64,000 bases of DNA from Pelomonas nitida (lineage in GTDB: Bacteria > Pseudomonadota > Gammaproteobacteria > Burkholderiales > Burkholderiaceae_C), in assembly GCF_043555975.1 (NCBI RefSeq), contig NZ_JBIGIA010000011.1:62001-126000 (forward strand), read 5' to 3'. The notes below the pieces were generated by a model. The model was given only the letters and a program-made list of their open reading frames with translations, ran no database searches and was not told the origin of the DNA. Below, one piece after another: positions 1 through 8,759 of this stretch (its first letter is position 1; each line of letters opens with the position of its first letter). Position numbers and translations under genes: made by a program.

Positions 1-303
1 AGCTACGCGGGCGCCGGGGCGCGCATCACGGTGCGCTGCGGCAGCGGGCGCGATGAGGGGGCGTGGCTCGAGGTCGAGGACAACGGGCCCGGCATCGCAC
101 CGGCCGAGCGGCCCGTGGCCATGCAGCGTTTTCGGCGCGGCGAGGGCGCGGTGGGCGCGGGCAGCGGGCTGGGCCTGGCCATCGCGGCTGACATCGCGAC
201 CCGCCACGGCGGCCGGCTGGAGCTGCTGGATGCCCATGGCGAGCATGGGCTGCGCGCGCGCCTCAGCTTGCCCGCAGCGCCGGACTCCATCTCCACCGTC
301 TGA
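1..303 (+). CDS. Sensor histidine kinase, C-terminal fragment
   Basis: The window opens inside this gene; only the last 100 codons are present. They hold the end of a HATPase_c domain: G1 box DNGPGI at fragment residues 27-32, an MQRFRRGEG segment like the F box of EnvZ/QseC-type kinases, and G2 box GSGLGLAI at 54-61, then the final strands. The protein would autophosphorylate and pass phosphate to a response regulator, presumably encoded upstream outside the window. The stop is TGA at 301-303. The sensor part, and so the stimulus, cannot be seen. Confidence 0.9.
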   Translation, partial: SYAGAGARITVRCGSGRDEGAWLEVEDNGPGIAPAERPVAMQRFRRGEGAVGAGSGLGLAIAADIATRHGGRLELLDAHGEHGLRARLSLPAAPDSISTV

Positions 304-492
304 CCGTCGGCGCCCCGGGGCGGGCCCGCGACGCTGTCAATCCGAGGGGCGTCCCTGTTTCCGGGGCCATGCCGTCACGGAGACGCAATGGCGCGTCGGC
401 ACGCTAGCTTCTGCACCGAGCGGTGCCGTGGGTTCGGCATCACTCCGCCGTCCCGGCCATGGCCGGTCCCCCGACTTTCTCGAGGAGCTGAC

Positions 493-975
493 TTGAAGCA
501 AGCACTGATCGCGACCCTGCTGCTGGGCCTGGCCGCAGCGGCCGCTGCCTCCGAGCAGAGCAACTGTTCCGCGGCCAAAGGCGCCTTCCTCACGGGCACC
601 GTGACCAAGGCGCCGAAGTTCACGGCCGCCACGCAGACCATCCAGGGGGTGCAGCTGTCACACACCCACCTCAGCCTGGTCGCCGACCAGGACGGCAAGA
701 CCTATGACGTGGCCATCGACAACGTCTTCGCGGTCGACTACGTGAAGAACGCCAAGACCGTGCCCGCCTCGCTGGCAGCGATCAAGGTGAACGACCGGCT
801 GGAGTTGTGCGGTGCCAAGTACACCAGCGGCGTCGGCATCCACTGGGTGCATACCAACTGTGGCGACACGCCGACGAAGAGCGCCCCCAACGGCTGGGTC
901 AAGCGTTTCACGTCGAGCACGGCGGTGGGCAGCAACCTGGAGCGCAGCCAGACCTATTGCTACCTGTGGGACTGA
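493..975 (+). CDS. Secreted protein of unknown function (160 aa)
   Basis: I do not recognise the family. I chose the TTG at 493 because GGAG lies 6 nt upstream and translation from there gives a clean signal peptide (MKQALIATLLLGLAAAAAA, probable cleavage near residue 19-20). Upstream in-frame starts (388) add an Arg-rich stretch without membrane character. The mature part has four cysteines, in the contexts SNC, LELCG, HTNCG and TYCYLW, which suggests two disulfides in the periplasm or outside the cell. It ends 10 nt before the next gene, so the two are probably cotranscribed. Confidence 0.7.
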   Translation: MKQALIATLLLGLAAAAAASEQSNCSAAKGAFLTGTVTKAPKFTAATQTIQGVQLSHTHLSLVADQDGKTYDVAIDNVFAVDYVKNAKTVPASLAAIKVNDRLELCGAKYTSGVGIHWVHTNCGDTPTKSAPNGWVKRFTSSTAVGSNLERSQTYCYLWD

Positions 976-985
976 GGGGCGTGGC

Positions 986-1717
986 GTGACGAACGGCTGG
1001 CTGGGGGTGCTGGGCGCGGCGGGCCTGCTGGCTGCGCTGGGCCTGGTCTTCGTCGCCGTGCCGGCGCCACCCCCGGCCGGTGGCGCGCCCGCCGCCCCGC
1101 GGCTGGCGGCCTTGGCGTCGCCTGCACAGGTGCCGATGCCGGCCGCACGTCCACCGGTGGCACCGCCACGGCGGGTGCCGGCGGCGCTGGCGCCGGCCGC
1201 ACCGGCGGAACTGGACCGCGTCGTCGCCGCCGCCCGCCTGGGCGACCGGCGGGCGGGCTACGCCGCCTACCGTTTGCTGTCGCCGTGCGCCGAGGCAGCT
1301 TGCCCGGGGGTGCCGCTGACGCTCGTCAACGAGAGGCTGCGCTTCCTGGCCGAGGCCGCCCGGGCGGGCGTGGCCGGTGCGCAGGTCGACTTCTTCCTCG
1401 AAGGCCCGGACGCCGTTCAGGCGGCCGATGGCGAGGGCCTGCAGGCCTGGCGTGAGCAGGCGTTGGGCGGGCTCAAGGACGCAGCGGCGCAGTGCGAGCC
1501 CTTTGCGATGGGCCAGCTGGCCACGCTGCTGGACGCGGGCGAGCTGACGCCCCGGGATGCCATCGCCGCCGTGGCGTATGCCGTGGCCGAAGGGCAGCTG
1601 CGCCACCGGCCGCCCAGCGACGAGTCGCTGCGCGATCGCCTGGGCGAACCCATCGCCGACGCAGACCTGGAGGCTGCGCGTGTGCGCGGGCTGGGCCTGG
1701 TCGCTGCCTGCCGCTGA
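986..1717 (+). CDS. Membrane-anchored hypothetical protein (243 aa)
   Basis: The GTG start at 986 gives an N-terminal hydrophobic segment (residues 6-27) followed by a Pro/Ala-rich linker to about residue 75 and then a helical, Ala/Leu-rich globular part. Cysteines occur around LLSPCAEAACPG and near AAQCEP. The layout is that of a protein anchored in the inner membrane with a periplasmic domain. Helical pairs such as AARLGDRRAGYAAYRLL recall Sel1/TPR-type repeats, but I see no convincing repeat register. It is spaced 10 nt after the preceding secreted protein and is followed by a terminator-like hairpin. Confidence 0.65.
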   Translation: MTNGWLGVLGAAGLLAALGLVFVAVPAPPPAGGAPAAPRLAALASPAQVPMPAARPPVAPPRRVPAALAPAAPAELDRVVAAARLGDRRAGYAAYRLLSPCAEAACPGVPLTLVNERLRFLAEAARAGVAGAQVDFFLEGPDAVQAADGEGLQAWREQALGGLKDAAAQCEPFAMGQLATLLDAGELTPRDAIAAVAYAVAEGQLRHRPPSDESLRDRLGEPIADADLEAARVRGLGLVAACR

Positions 1718-1723
1718 ACGCCG

Positions 1724-1749
1724 AAAAGCCGGCGCCCGTGAGGGCTTTT
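1724..1749 (+). terminator. Probable Rho-independent terminator
   Basis: Arms AAAAGCC (1724-1730) and GGCTTTT (1743-1749) form a 7-bp stem around a 12-nt loop, starting 7 nt after the stop at 1717 and ending in four T. The T run is short and part of the stem, so termination may be partial. It would end the 493-1717 transcript. Confidence 0.55.
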
Positions 1750-1791
1750 CTGGAGCATGCCAAGGCCGGGCAGGCCTAGCATGGGTCAGCC

Positions 1792-2349
1792 ATGTGTCGC
1801 TTCGCCCTGCCCACCATCGCCACTGCCGCGCTGCTGACGCTGGCCGGCTGCGGCACGCCCAGCCAGACGGTGCCCATGACGCTGTCGCCGGTGGACGCGC
1901 TGCAGATCCGCGGCTGGGTGCCGGCGATGCTGAAGGCGAGCGTGGCCGTGGCCCCTGTGAACGGAGGCGCCGAGACGGGGCGGTGGTGGGGCTCCAAGGT
2001 CAGTGCGGTGGCGCTGCAGCAGGCGCTGGAGGAGTCGCTGTTTGCCGTCGGCATGCACCCGCTGGCGCCCGACCCCGAGCCCCGCTACGAACTGCAGGCC
2101 GAACTGCTGGCGCTGGAGCAGCCCCTCGTGCCCGTGCGCGGCGCGACCGTGGGCGTGGCGGTGCGCTATACGCTGGTGGACCGCATCGCCGGCAAGGTGG
2201 TCTACCAGCGCCGCGTCGCCAACGCCGAGGAGGCGCGTTTCAGCGAGTCGATGCTGTCGCCGTCGGAGCGGCTGCGCATCGCCAACGAGCGCGCGCTGCG
2301 GGCCAACATCAACCGGCTGCTGCGCGAGCTCGTCACGCTGGCGCCTTGA
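1792..2349 (+). CDS. Lipoprotein (185 aa)
   Basis: The N-terminus is a lipoprotein signal with lipobox LAGC (Cys20), so the mature protein is lipid-anchored in the envelope. The remainder is an alpha/beta domain with ESLFAVGMHPL, YELQAELLALEQP, TVGVAVRYTLVDR and VVYQRRVAN. The overall look resembles the small lipoproteins that pair with uncharacterised envelope proteins, but I cannot name the family. Its 3' end overlaps the convergent MFS gene by 17 bp. Confidence 0.75.
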   Translation: MCRFALPTIATAALLTLAGCGTPSQTVPMTLSPVDALQIRGWVPAMLKASVAVAPVNGGAETGRWWGSKVSAVALQQALEESLFAVGMHPLAPDPEPRYELQAELLALEQPLVPVRGATVGVAVRYTLVDRIAGKVVYQRRVANAEEARFSESMLSPSERLRIANERALRANINRLLRELVTLAP

Positions 2350-3592
2350 CCTCGTGGCGCCGGCGCCCGGCCGTCAGCCACAGCATCAGCGCGCAGACGC
2401 AGCCCAGCAGGCTGGCGATGCCGAAGAATTCCATCATCGGCGCGTAGCCCGCCGGGTTGGCCGCGCTGGCGCCGGCCTGGTCGTTCAGCCAGCCGGCCGC
2501 GAAGTTCGCGCCGCTGATGCCGGCGTTCTGCGCCACCCACATCAGGCCGATGGCGGTGCCGAAGCGGCTCGGCGCCACGATGCGGCTGGCCATGGGCCAC
2601 ATGACGGCCGGCACCAGCGAGAAGCTGATGCCGATCAGCGCCGTCGACACCCACAGGCTCCAGTGCGTCAGCGCCAGCACGCCCAGCGCGATCGGCAGCA
2701 GCAGCGCGCCGAAGGCCAGGAACGGGGCGTAGCGCTGCAGGCGGTCGCACAGCCAGCCGAAGGCCGGCGTCGCGAACACGGCGGCCAGGAAGACATAGCT
2801 GTTCATCTCACCGGCGGTGGCCAGGTCCAGCCCGTGCACATGCTGGAAGTACTTGATCGAGAAGGTGCTGCGAAAGGCCAGGATGACGGAGTACCACAGC
2901 ACGCACAGCGCCAGCAAATACCAGTAGGCACGGCCGAAATGCAGCAGGTCGCGCCACACGAACTTCTCGGCGGTCTTGCCGGTGGGCAGCAGGCCGGCCG
3001 CGCGCGGGCCGCGGTCCAGCCACCAATACAGCAGCGACGCGGCCAGCGACGCGGCCGCAATGCCTGCCGCGATGGCCAGCGGCGGCTGCCAGCCCTGCGC
3101 ATAGGCGCTGGCGAACCAGGTCGGCGACATGTCGGCACTGGCGGAGCCCAGCCGGCCCACACCCAGCGCGAGGCCCATGGCGAAGGCCAGGCTGCGGCCG
3201 CCGAAGTAGTCGGCGATGGCCGCCAGCGTCGCGATGTTGAAGGTCTCGGCGCCGATGCCGAACAGCAGCCGCCCGGTCGCCATGCCGAAGAAGTTGGGGC
3301 TGAAGGCCGTCAGCGTTGCGCCGGCCAGGCACACCAGCGCCGTCCACAGCGTCATGCGCGCGGCGCCGAAGCGGTCCACCAGCACGCCGCCGACGAGGAT
3401 GAGCACGACGTTGGGCAGGCTGTAGATCGCGTTCAGCAGGCCCACCTGGCTGTCGCTGAAACCGCGCTGGCTCTGCAGCAGGTCGGCCACCGGGCCGATG
3501 GAGTCGTAGACGTAGTAGTTGCCGAACAGCGCCATGGCGACCAGGGCGCCGATGAGCCAGGCGGTGCTGCGACTGGGGAGTTTGTCAGTCAT
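2333..3592 (-). CDS. MFS transporter (419 aa)
   Basis: A polytopic inner-membrane protein with about 12 hydrophobic segments and the MFS loop 2-3 signature VDRFGAARMTL; RNYYVYD-like N-terminal segment and SRIVAPSRFGTAIGLMWVAQNAG in the second half. The nearest pattern is the general major-facilitator (sugar phosphate/nitrate/phthalate-type) group. The substrate cannot be told from sequence. The ATG at 3592 follows MTDKLPSRSTAWLIGALVAM. The 3' end overlaps the convergent lipoprotein gene by 17 bp. Confidence 0.85.
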   Translation of the reverse strand: MTDKLPSRSTAWLIGALVAMALFGNYYVYDSIGPVADLLQSQRGFSDSQVGLLNAIYSLPNVVLILVGGVLVDRFGAARMTLWTALVCLAGATLTAFSPNFFGMATGRLLFGIGAETFNIATLAAIADYFGGRSLAFAMGLALGVGRLGSASADMSPTWFASAYAQGWQPPLAIAAGIAAASLAASLLYWWLDRGPRAAGLLPTGKTAEKFVWRDLLHFGRAYWYLLALCVLWYSVILAFRSTFSIKYFQHVHGLDLATAGEMNSYVFLAAVFATPAFGWLCDRLQRYAPFLAFGALLLPIALGVLALTHWSLWVSTALIGISFSLVPAVMWPMASRIVAPSRFGTAIGLMWVAQNAGISGANFAAGWLNDQAGASAANPAGYAPMMEFFGIASLLGCVCALMLWLTAGRRRHEVKAPA

Positions 3593-3725
3593 GACGAATG
3601 AATGGGGGGTGTGGGAGAGTCTTGGCGGCGCGGTGTCGCGCCGGGCCCGGTGACGGCGCTGCGGCGATGGCGCCCTCGGCCGGTGGCCCGTTGACGAAGC
3701 AGCGGGGGCAGGGGTCTGCGAGCGG

Positions 3726-4520
3726 CTACAGCTTGCGGTGCGCCAGGGCCGGGAGTTGCTGGCGCACCTGCGCGAGGCGTCGCGGGTCGATGTCGGCGCA
3801 GACGACGCCTTCGCCCTCGGGCAGCACGGCCAGCACCTCGCCCCAGGGGTCGACGATCATGCTGTGGCCCCAGGTGCGCCGCCCGTTCTCGTGCCGGCCG
3901 CCTTGCGCCGGCGCGATGACATAGCACTGGTTCTCCACGGCGCGGGCGCGCAGCAGCAGTTCCCAATGCTTCTCGCCGGTCGTGTAGGTGAACGCGGCGG
4001 GCACGGCGATCAAATCGCAGGGGTTGTAGCGCCGGAAGAGCTCGGGAAAGCGCAGGTCGTAGCAGACCGACAGGCCGGTGCGCACGCCACCGGCGTCGAA
4101 GGCCGTGGGTTGGCTGCCGGCTTCCAGCACGCGGGCTTCGTCGTAGCTCTCGCGGCCGTTGTCGTAGGCGAACAGGTGGATCTTGTCGTAGCGCGCGGCG
4201 ACGTCGCCGGTCGGCGAGAACACCAGCGTGGTGTTGCGCACGCGGCCCGGCTGCTCGGCGCGGATGGGCAGCGTACCGCCGATGATCCACAGCTGCAGCT
4301 CGCGGGCAGCGAGCGACAGCATGGCCTGGATGGGGCCGTGGCCGAGTTCCTCGGCCAGCGCCAGCTTGTCGCTGTCGTGCTGGCCCATCAGGCAGAAATA
4401 CTCGGGCAGGGCGGCAAGGCCTGCCCCCTGGGTGGCGGCCGATTCGAGCAAGCGGCGCGCGGTTTTCAGGTTGGCCCCCACGTCGGGGCCGGACACCATC
4501 TGGCAGGCGGCGATCTTCAT
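3726..4520 (-). CDS. Carbon-nitrogen hydrolase (nitrilase superfamily, Nit-like amidase)
   Basis: 264 aa, the usual length. The catalytic triad is visible: Glu40 in LPEYF, Lys113 in RYDKIHLFAYD and Cys153 in SVCYDLRFPELFR. The YDKIHLFAYD and CYDLRFPE patterns match the Nit1/YafV-like branch; Nit1 homologues act as deaminated-glutathione amidases, a repair reaction. The substrate here is inferred from that branch. It lies 59 nt downstream of yhdP on the same strand. yhdP followed by a C-N hydrolase (often then tldD) is a common arrangement in Proteobacteria; tldD is not present here, an MFS gene follows instead. Confidence 0.9.
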   Translation of the reverse strand: MKIAACQMVSGPDVGANLKTARRLLESAATQGAGLAALPEYFCLMGQHDSDKLALAEELGHGPIQAMLSLAARELQLWIIGGTLPIRAEQPGRVRNTTLVFSPTGDVAARYDKIHLFAYDNGRESYDEARVLEAGSQPTAFDAGGVRTGLSVCYDLRFPELFRRYNPCDLIAVPAAFTYTTGEKHWELLLRARAVENQCYVIAPAQGGRHENGRRTWGHSMIVDPWGEVLAVLPEGEGVVCADIDPRRLAQVRQQLPALAHRKL

Positions 4521-4579
4521 GCGCGAATGCTAGCGCCGCGCGCGGTCGATCGGCGGTCGCCGCGACGCGCGTGCCGACG

Positions 4580-7500
4580 TCAGTCGCCCGTGCCGCTGGC
4601 CGCAGAGGCCGCACTCGTGGGTCGGGAGATCGCCGCCGGCCCGTCGACCTTCTCGACCTTGGGTTCGTTCCAGCTACCGGTGATGTGGAACTCGCGCGTG
4701 CTGGCGGCGGCCATCGGGCGGCTGAGGATCATCTGCGCCAGGAAGGCGCCCAGCGCGATGGCGGGGTTGATGGCCGCGTAGGCCAGCGACGCGCCGCCTG
4801 CCGACACCTCGGGCACGACCACGACGCGCAGCTTCTGCGTCTCGGCGGCCAGGTCGGTGCTGCCTTCCACGAGCACGGCCGCCTGCAGCCCGCGGATGCG
4901 GATGTTGTCGCTGCGCGCCACGCCGCCGGCGATCTTCACGTCGCCGGTCACGCCGTCGAAGGTGAAGCCCTCGGCAAACACGTCACGGAAGTCCAGCAGG
5001 AAGCGGCGCGGCAGCGACTGCAGGCTCAACACGCCCAGCAGCCGCCCGACGCCCGGCTCCACCTTCAGGAAGGTGCCGGAATCCAGCTGCACGTTCAGCG
5101 CGCCGGCCATGCTCGGGAAATGCGGCGCCAGTGGCGAGCCGTCCCAGCCGATCTGGCCGGTCAGCTGACCCTTGCCGCCACGCAACACATGGCCCTGGCC
5201 CATGCGTTCCAGCAGCTTGCCGGCGTCGGCGATGTCGAGCTTCCAGTCCAGCTGTGTGCGGCGGGCGCCGGCACCGGTGAAGTCGCCGCCCCAGCGGCCG
5301 CTGGCGCTCAGCGTCGCGTCGGGCGAGTGCATCAACAGCTTCTGCAGCTTCCAGTCCCGCGCGGCGGCGGGGGCCTGGGCCAGCACCTCCAGGCGCCCCA
5401 GGCGCTTGCCGCGCAGCTCGAAGTCGTCGACCTCGATGTCCAGCGACGGCAGCGGGCTGCTCGAGGCCGCGGCGTTGGCGGGGTCCATCATCTCGCTGAC
5501 GGTGTCGGCCTCGGAGCGCGGCAGCGACAGGCGCGTGAGCCGGGCCTGGACGGTGTCGACCTGGGCGCCGCGCACGCCCTTGAGCTCGATGCGGCCACTG
5601 AGCTGCTCGGAGTCGATGTCCAGCCGCCAGTTGGCGCCGTCGCGCGCAGCCATCGCCGACACGCGGCCGAGCTGCCGGCCCCCGACCTTGAGCGACTGGC
5701 TGCGCAGGGCGATCTGGCTGGGCAGCAGGCCGCCGTCGCTGCCGTCGCCGCCCTCGGCGCCGCTGCCAGCATTGCCGGTCAGCGCACCCAGCCGCTGTTG
5801 CCAGGCGTCCAGGTCCAGCGTTCCGACATTGGCCTGCAGCAGCACGCCGCTGACCGGCAGCGCGGGCAGCTTCTCCTGCACGGCCAGCGCGGCGCGCAGC
5901 ACCTGCGGCGTCGGGCCGGACAGGTCGCGCTGCATCTGCGCCTGCAGCAGCGGCGCCGGCGCGCTGCCCACTTCCAGCCGCAGCTCGTCGCGGCCGCTGC
6001 CGGTGGGCGTGATCAGCAGGCGCAGCGGCAGCGCGGCGTCGGCGTCCTTGTGGGCCGGCGCGGGCAGGTCCAGCGCCATGCCTTGCAGCGTGCTGGACAC
6101 GCTCAGTTCCGGCTGGCCATCCTTGACGGCCAGCTGGAAGCGGTAGCCGGCCTGGCCGCTGGCGGCCTGGGCCAGGCGTGCGACGGCCCCCAGCTCGGTG
6201 GCGCGGCGCAGGCCGTCGGCCGTGGCCTGGCCCTGCACGGCAAAGCGCAGGCTGCCGTCGCGCTGTGTGCCGCCCTCGATGCCGGCGTCGCCGCCCAGCA
6301 GCCGGGCGGTCATGCCGGTCAGCTGCACGCCCTTGCGGTCGAAGTCGATGCGGCCGCGGGCGCCGGCCAGCAGCGGCATGTCCGGGCGCATGCGCACGTC
6401 CACACCGCCGAGCTGCAGCTGCCCCTTGACGGTGGACTGGCCGATGTCGTCCAGCGGCAGGGTCAGCCCCAGCTTCAGCGCCATGGGGCCCTGGGCCGTG
6501 GCCGTGCTCAGCGCGTGGCCCAGCCAGTCGTCCAGCGGCGACGCGCGCACGAAGTGCAGCAGGTCGCCGCCCTGGCCGCGACCGGTGCCGTCGAGCTGCA
6601 GCACGCGGCCCCGGTGCAGGTCCTTGATGCCGCCGTTGACGTTGGTCAGCTCGTAGCCCAGCACGCGGGCGTGGGCGTCCTTGATCTGCAGGCCGCCGCG
6701 CTCGAAGATGACCTCGGCGTCCACACCGTCCATGACCGGCCAGTTCGACGAACCCCCAGCCGCCCGAGGCGGCGAGGTCGCCTCGGGGTGGCCCTTCGCC
6801 GGCTCGCTCGGGTCGCTGTGCGGCACATAGGCCAGCGTGACGCCCTGGGCCTGCGTGGAGACGCGGAAGAGCCCGGGGGACTTGGGCGCGTCGAACGGGA
6901 AGTCGGCCAGTTCGCCGCGGATGCGGACGTGGGTGTTGAGCGCCTCACCGGCCAGCAGCGCGCGGGCCAGGTAGCTGCGCGTGTTGGGCATGCCCTGCGG
7001 GATGTAGCGGGCGATGCGGGTGGCGTCCACCCGCTGGGTTGCGTGGCCGGTCAGGTCCAGAAAGCCGGCCGTCGTGGCGCCGGCCGGGCGTTTCCACAGC
7101 ACTTCGAAGTCGCCGCTCAGGTCGGGCGTCTGCAGTTGCAGTTCGCGCAGCCTGATCTGCACGTCGCCGGCCGAGCGGCCGCCAGGGCGGGGCAGCTGCC
7201 AGCTCAGTTGCGTGGACAGCCGCGTGATCGGCAGGTGCGGGTCTTCGAACAGGCCCGGCAGCTCGACTTCGCCTTCGTGCACCGTCAGCCGCGCGCTGCC
7301 GCCGCGCTCGGTGGCGTCGAGCGCCAGGCTGGCGCCGTTCAGCCCGGGGCGGCCGATGTGTGGCGCCGGCGCGGGTTTGGCGGCGATGGCCAGGCCGTCG
7401 ATCTGCGCGCGGACCCGGTAGCTGGCGGGCGTGTCCAGCGGCCCCTGCCACTGGCCCGACAGCCCGCTCAGCACGCCGCGCGGCTCCAGCTCGGCCAGCA

Positions 7501-8716
7501 GCTGGTGGGTTCGCTCGCCCAGCGGCAGGCGCTGGCCGATCTGGGCCATCAGCGCGAAGTCCAGGCGTTGCGCGCTGACCTCGCCGCCCAGCACCTTGTC
7601 GCCCGCGCCGAGCTGCAGCGACACGCCCCAGTCGGAGCGCGGCCAGACGACGCCGTCGCCGCTGACGAAGCCGAGCTGGTGCGCCTGCAGCGACAGCCGG
7701 TCCTGACTGCGGGCCAGGTCCAGCCGGCCCTCGATGTGGTCCAGGTCCAGCTCGGGGGCGGACGCCAGCAGCCGCAGCCGCACGGCGCGCAGCGCCAGGT
7801 CCAGCGTCGCGCCCACCGCCTCGCCGTCGCGGATCTGGCCCCAGGCCCGCACGGCACCGTCACCCTCGCTGAGCTGGAAGGGCAGGTCCACGTGGCGGCG
7901 CAGCTGGCGCAGGTCGGCGCGCGGCAGCTCGGCGTAGAGGTCGCCGCTCCAGTACTGGAATTCGGCCGGGCGCTTCAGCACGCTCTGCCGGAACTGCCCG
8001 CGCAGCGTGAAACGCCGGCCCCAGTCCGCCGGCGGCGTCGCGTCCAGGCGCAGCTGGTGGCGGCGCAGGCTGTTGCGCATGATGAAGTTCAGGTCCGACA
8101 GCTCCAGCGGCTGGGCCTCGGCGCGCTTTTCGTCGACCCAGCGCACGCGGCCGGCCATGATGGCCAGCTCGGGCTGGCTGAACAGCCAGTCCAGCCCGGC
8201 CTCGGTGGTGCCGGTGTCGGCGCGGCCGGCGTCGTCCAGCCCCATGCCGCCGACGAAGAGGCGGCCGCTGATATCGCGGCGGATGACGAGCTCCGGCTTG
8301 TCGATGAGCAACTGCGAGAAGCGCGGCTGCAGCACCACCAGCGACTGCGCCGACAGCACCGCCGTCACGCGCGGCAGCGTCAGCGCCGGGCGGCCGTTGA
8401 TGTCCAGCACGCGCACGTCACCCAGCTCCATGCGCGGCATCCAGCCACCGGATTCGACCTGCAGGCGGCCGATGCGGAGTTCTACCCCCAGAGCCTTTGA
8501 GGCTTCCTTTTCCAGCCAGGGACGCCATTCATTGGCGTGCGGGAGAATGGCCCAGTGCAGTACGGACCACGCCACCACGCCCAGTGCCCACAGGATCGCC
8601 AGCAGCAGCAGCGCCCAGCGCAGCGTGTGCCAGCACAGCCGGATGTGCCAGCGTGCGGCGCGGGTGCAATGGTGAAGGGCGGCCGAGTAGAAGGCAGGCA
8701 CGTTGTCTTGAGGCAC
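4580..8716 (-). CDS. yhdP: YhdP family AsmA-like protein (1378 aa)
   Basis: Very large protein with one N-terminal membrane segment (about residues 33-60, ALLLLAILWALGVVAWSVL) and a long periplasmic part made of AsmA/DUF3971-type beta repeats, ending in the conserved AsmA-like C-terminal block (GVGRLLGVLSLQSLPRRF, FTFDGVTGDVKIAGGVA, NPAIALGAFLAQM). In enterobacteria YhdP is one of the bridge-like proteins that move phospholipid between inner and outer membrane. A low-complexity segment near residues 625-650 (PSEP, GHPEATSPPRAAGGSS) looks like an insertion. The start lies only 43 bp from divergent glnE, so the two promoters must overlap or lie within coding sequence. Confidence 0.92.
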   Translation of the reverse strand: MPQDNVPAFYSAALHHCTRAARWHIRLCWHTLRWALLLLAILWALGVVAWSVLHWAILPHANEWRPWLEKEASKALGVELRIGRLQVESGGWMPRMELGDVRVLDINGRPALTLPRVTAVLSAQSLVVLQPRFSQLLIDKPELVIRRDISGRLFVGGMGLDDAGRADTGTTEAGLDWLFSQPELAIMAGRVRWVDEKRAEAQPLELSDLNFIMRNSLRRHQLRLDATPPADWGRRFTLRGQFRQSVLKRPAEFQYWSGDLYAELPRADLRQLRRHVDLPFQLSEGDGAVRAWGQIRDGEAVGATLDLALRAVRLRLLASAPELDLDHIEGRLDLARSQDRLSLQAHQLGFVSGDGVVWPRSDWGVSLQLGAGDKVLGGEVSAQRLDFALMAQIGQRLPLGERTHQLLAELEPRGVLSGLSGQWQGPLDTPASYRVRAQIDGLAIAAKPAPAPHIGRPGLNGASLALDATERGGSARLTVHEGEVELPGLFEDPHLPITRLSTQLSWQLPRPGGRSAGDVQIRLRELQLQTPDLSGDFEVLWKRPAGATTAGFLDLTGHATQRVDATRIARYIPQGMPNTRSYLARALLAGEALNTHVRIRGELADFPFDAPKSPGLFRVSTQAQGVTLAYVPHSDPSEPAKGHPEATSPPRAAGGSSNWPVMDGVDAEVIFERGGLQIKDAHARVLGYELTNVNGGIKDLHRGRVLQLDGTGRGQGGDLLHFVRASPLDDWLGHALSTATAQGPMALKLGLTLPLDDIGQSTVKGQLQLGGVDVRMRPDMPLLAGARGRIDFDRKGVQLTGMTARLLGGDAGIEGGTQRDGSLRFAVQGQATADGLRRATELGAVARLAQAASGQAGYRFQLAVKDGQPELSVSSTLQGMALDLPAPAHKDADAALPLRLLITPTGSGRDELRLEVGSAPAPLLQAQMQRDLSGPTPQVLRAALAVQEKLPALPVSGVLLQANVGTLDLDAWQQRLGALTGNAGSGAEGGDGSDGGLLPSQIALRSQSLKVGGRQLGRVSAMAARDGANWRLDIDSEQLSGRIELKGVRGAQVDTVQARLTRLSLPRSEADTVSEMMDPANAAASSSPLPSLDIEVDDFELRGKRLGRLEVLAQAPAAARDWKLQKLLMHSPDATLSASGRWGGDFTGAGARRTQLDWKLDIADAGKLLERMGQGHVLRGGKGQLTGQIGWDGSPLAPHFPSMAGALNVQLDSGTFLKVEPGVGRLLGVLSLQSLPRRFLLDFRDVFAEGFTFDGVTGDVKIAGGVARSDNIRIRGLQAAVLVEGSTDLAAETQKLRVVVVPEVSAGGASLAYAAINPAIALGAFLAQMILSRPMAAASTREFHITGSWNEPKVEKVDGPAAISRPTSAASAASGTGD

Positions 8717-8759
8717 GTGGAGAACCGGGATCGGCCGGCGGGCAATCTAGCACAGGGTC

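Noticed and set aside
304..492. Riboswitch in the leader before the 160-aa secreted protein
   Set aside because: There are stems (GGTGCCG/CGGCATC and a CCGGCCATGGCCGG palindrome), but I could not match any known riboswitch consensus such as c-di-GMP or cobalamin.
3597..3725. Possible small gene with CPRCFVNG on the minus strand between the amidase and MFS genes
   Set aside because: No start with a ribosome site and no wider similarity; 133 nt of GC-rich spacer explains it.
4571..8500. A 1,309-codon open frame on the plus strand opposite yhdP
   Set aside because: It is antisense to a clear YhdP gene; its translation is Gln/Ala/Arg/Gly-rich without domains, which is expected for the complement of GC-rich coding sequence.
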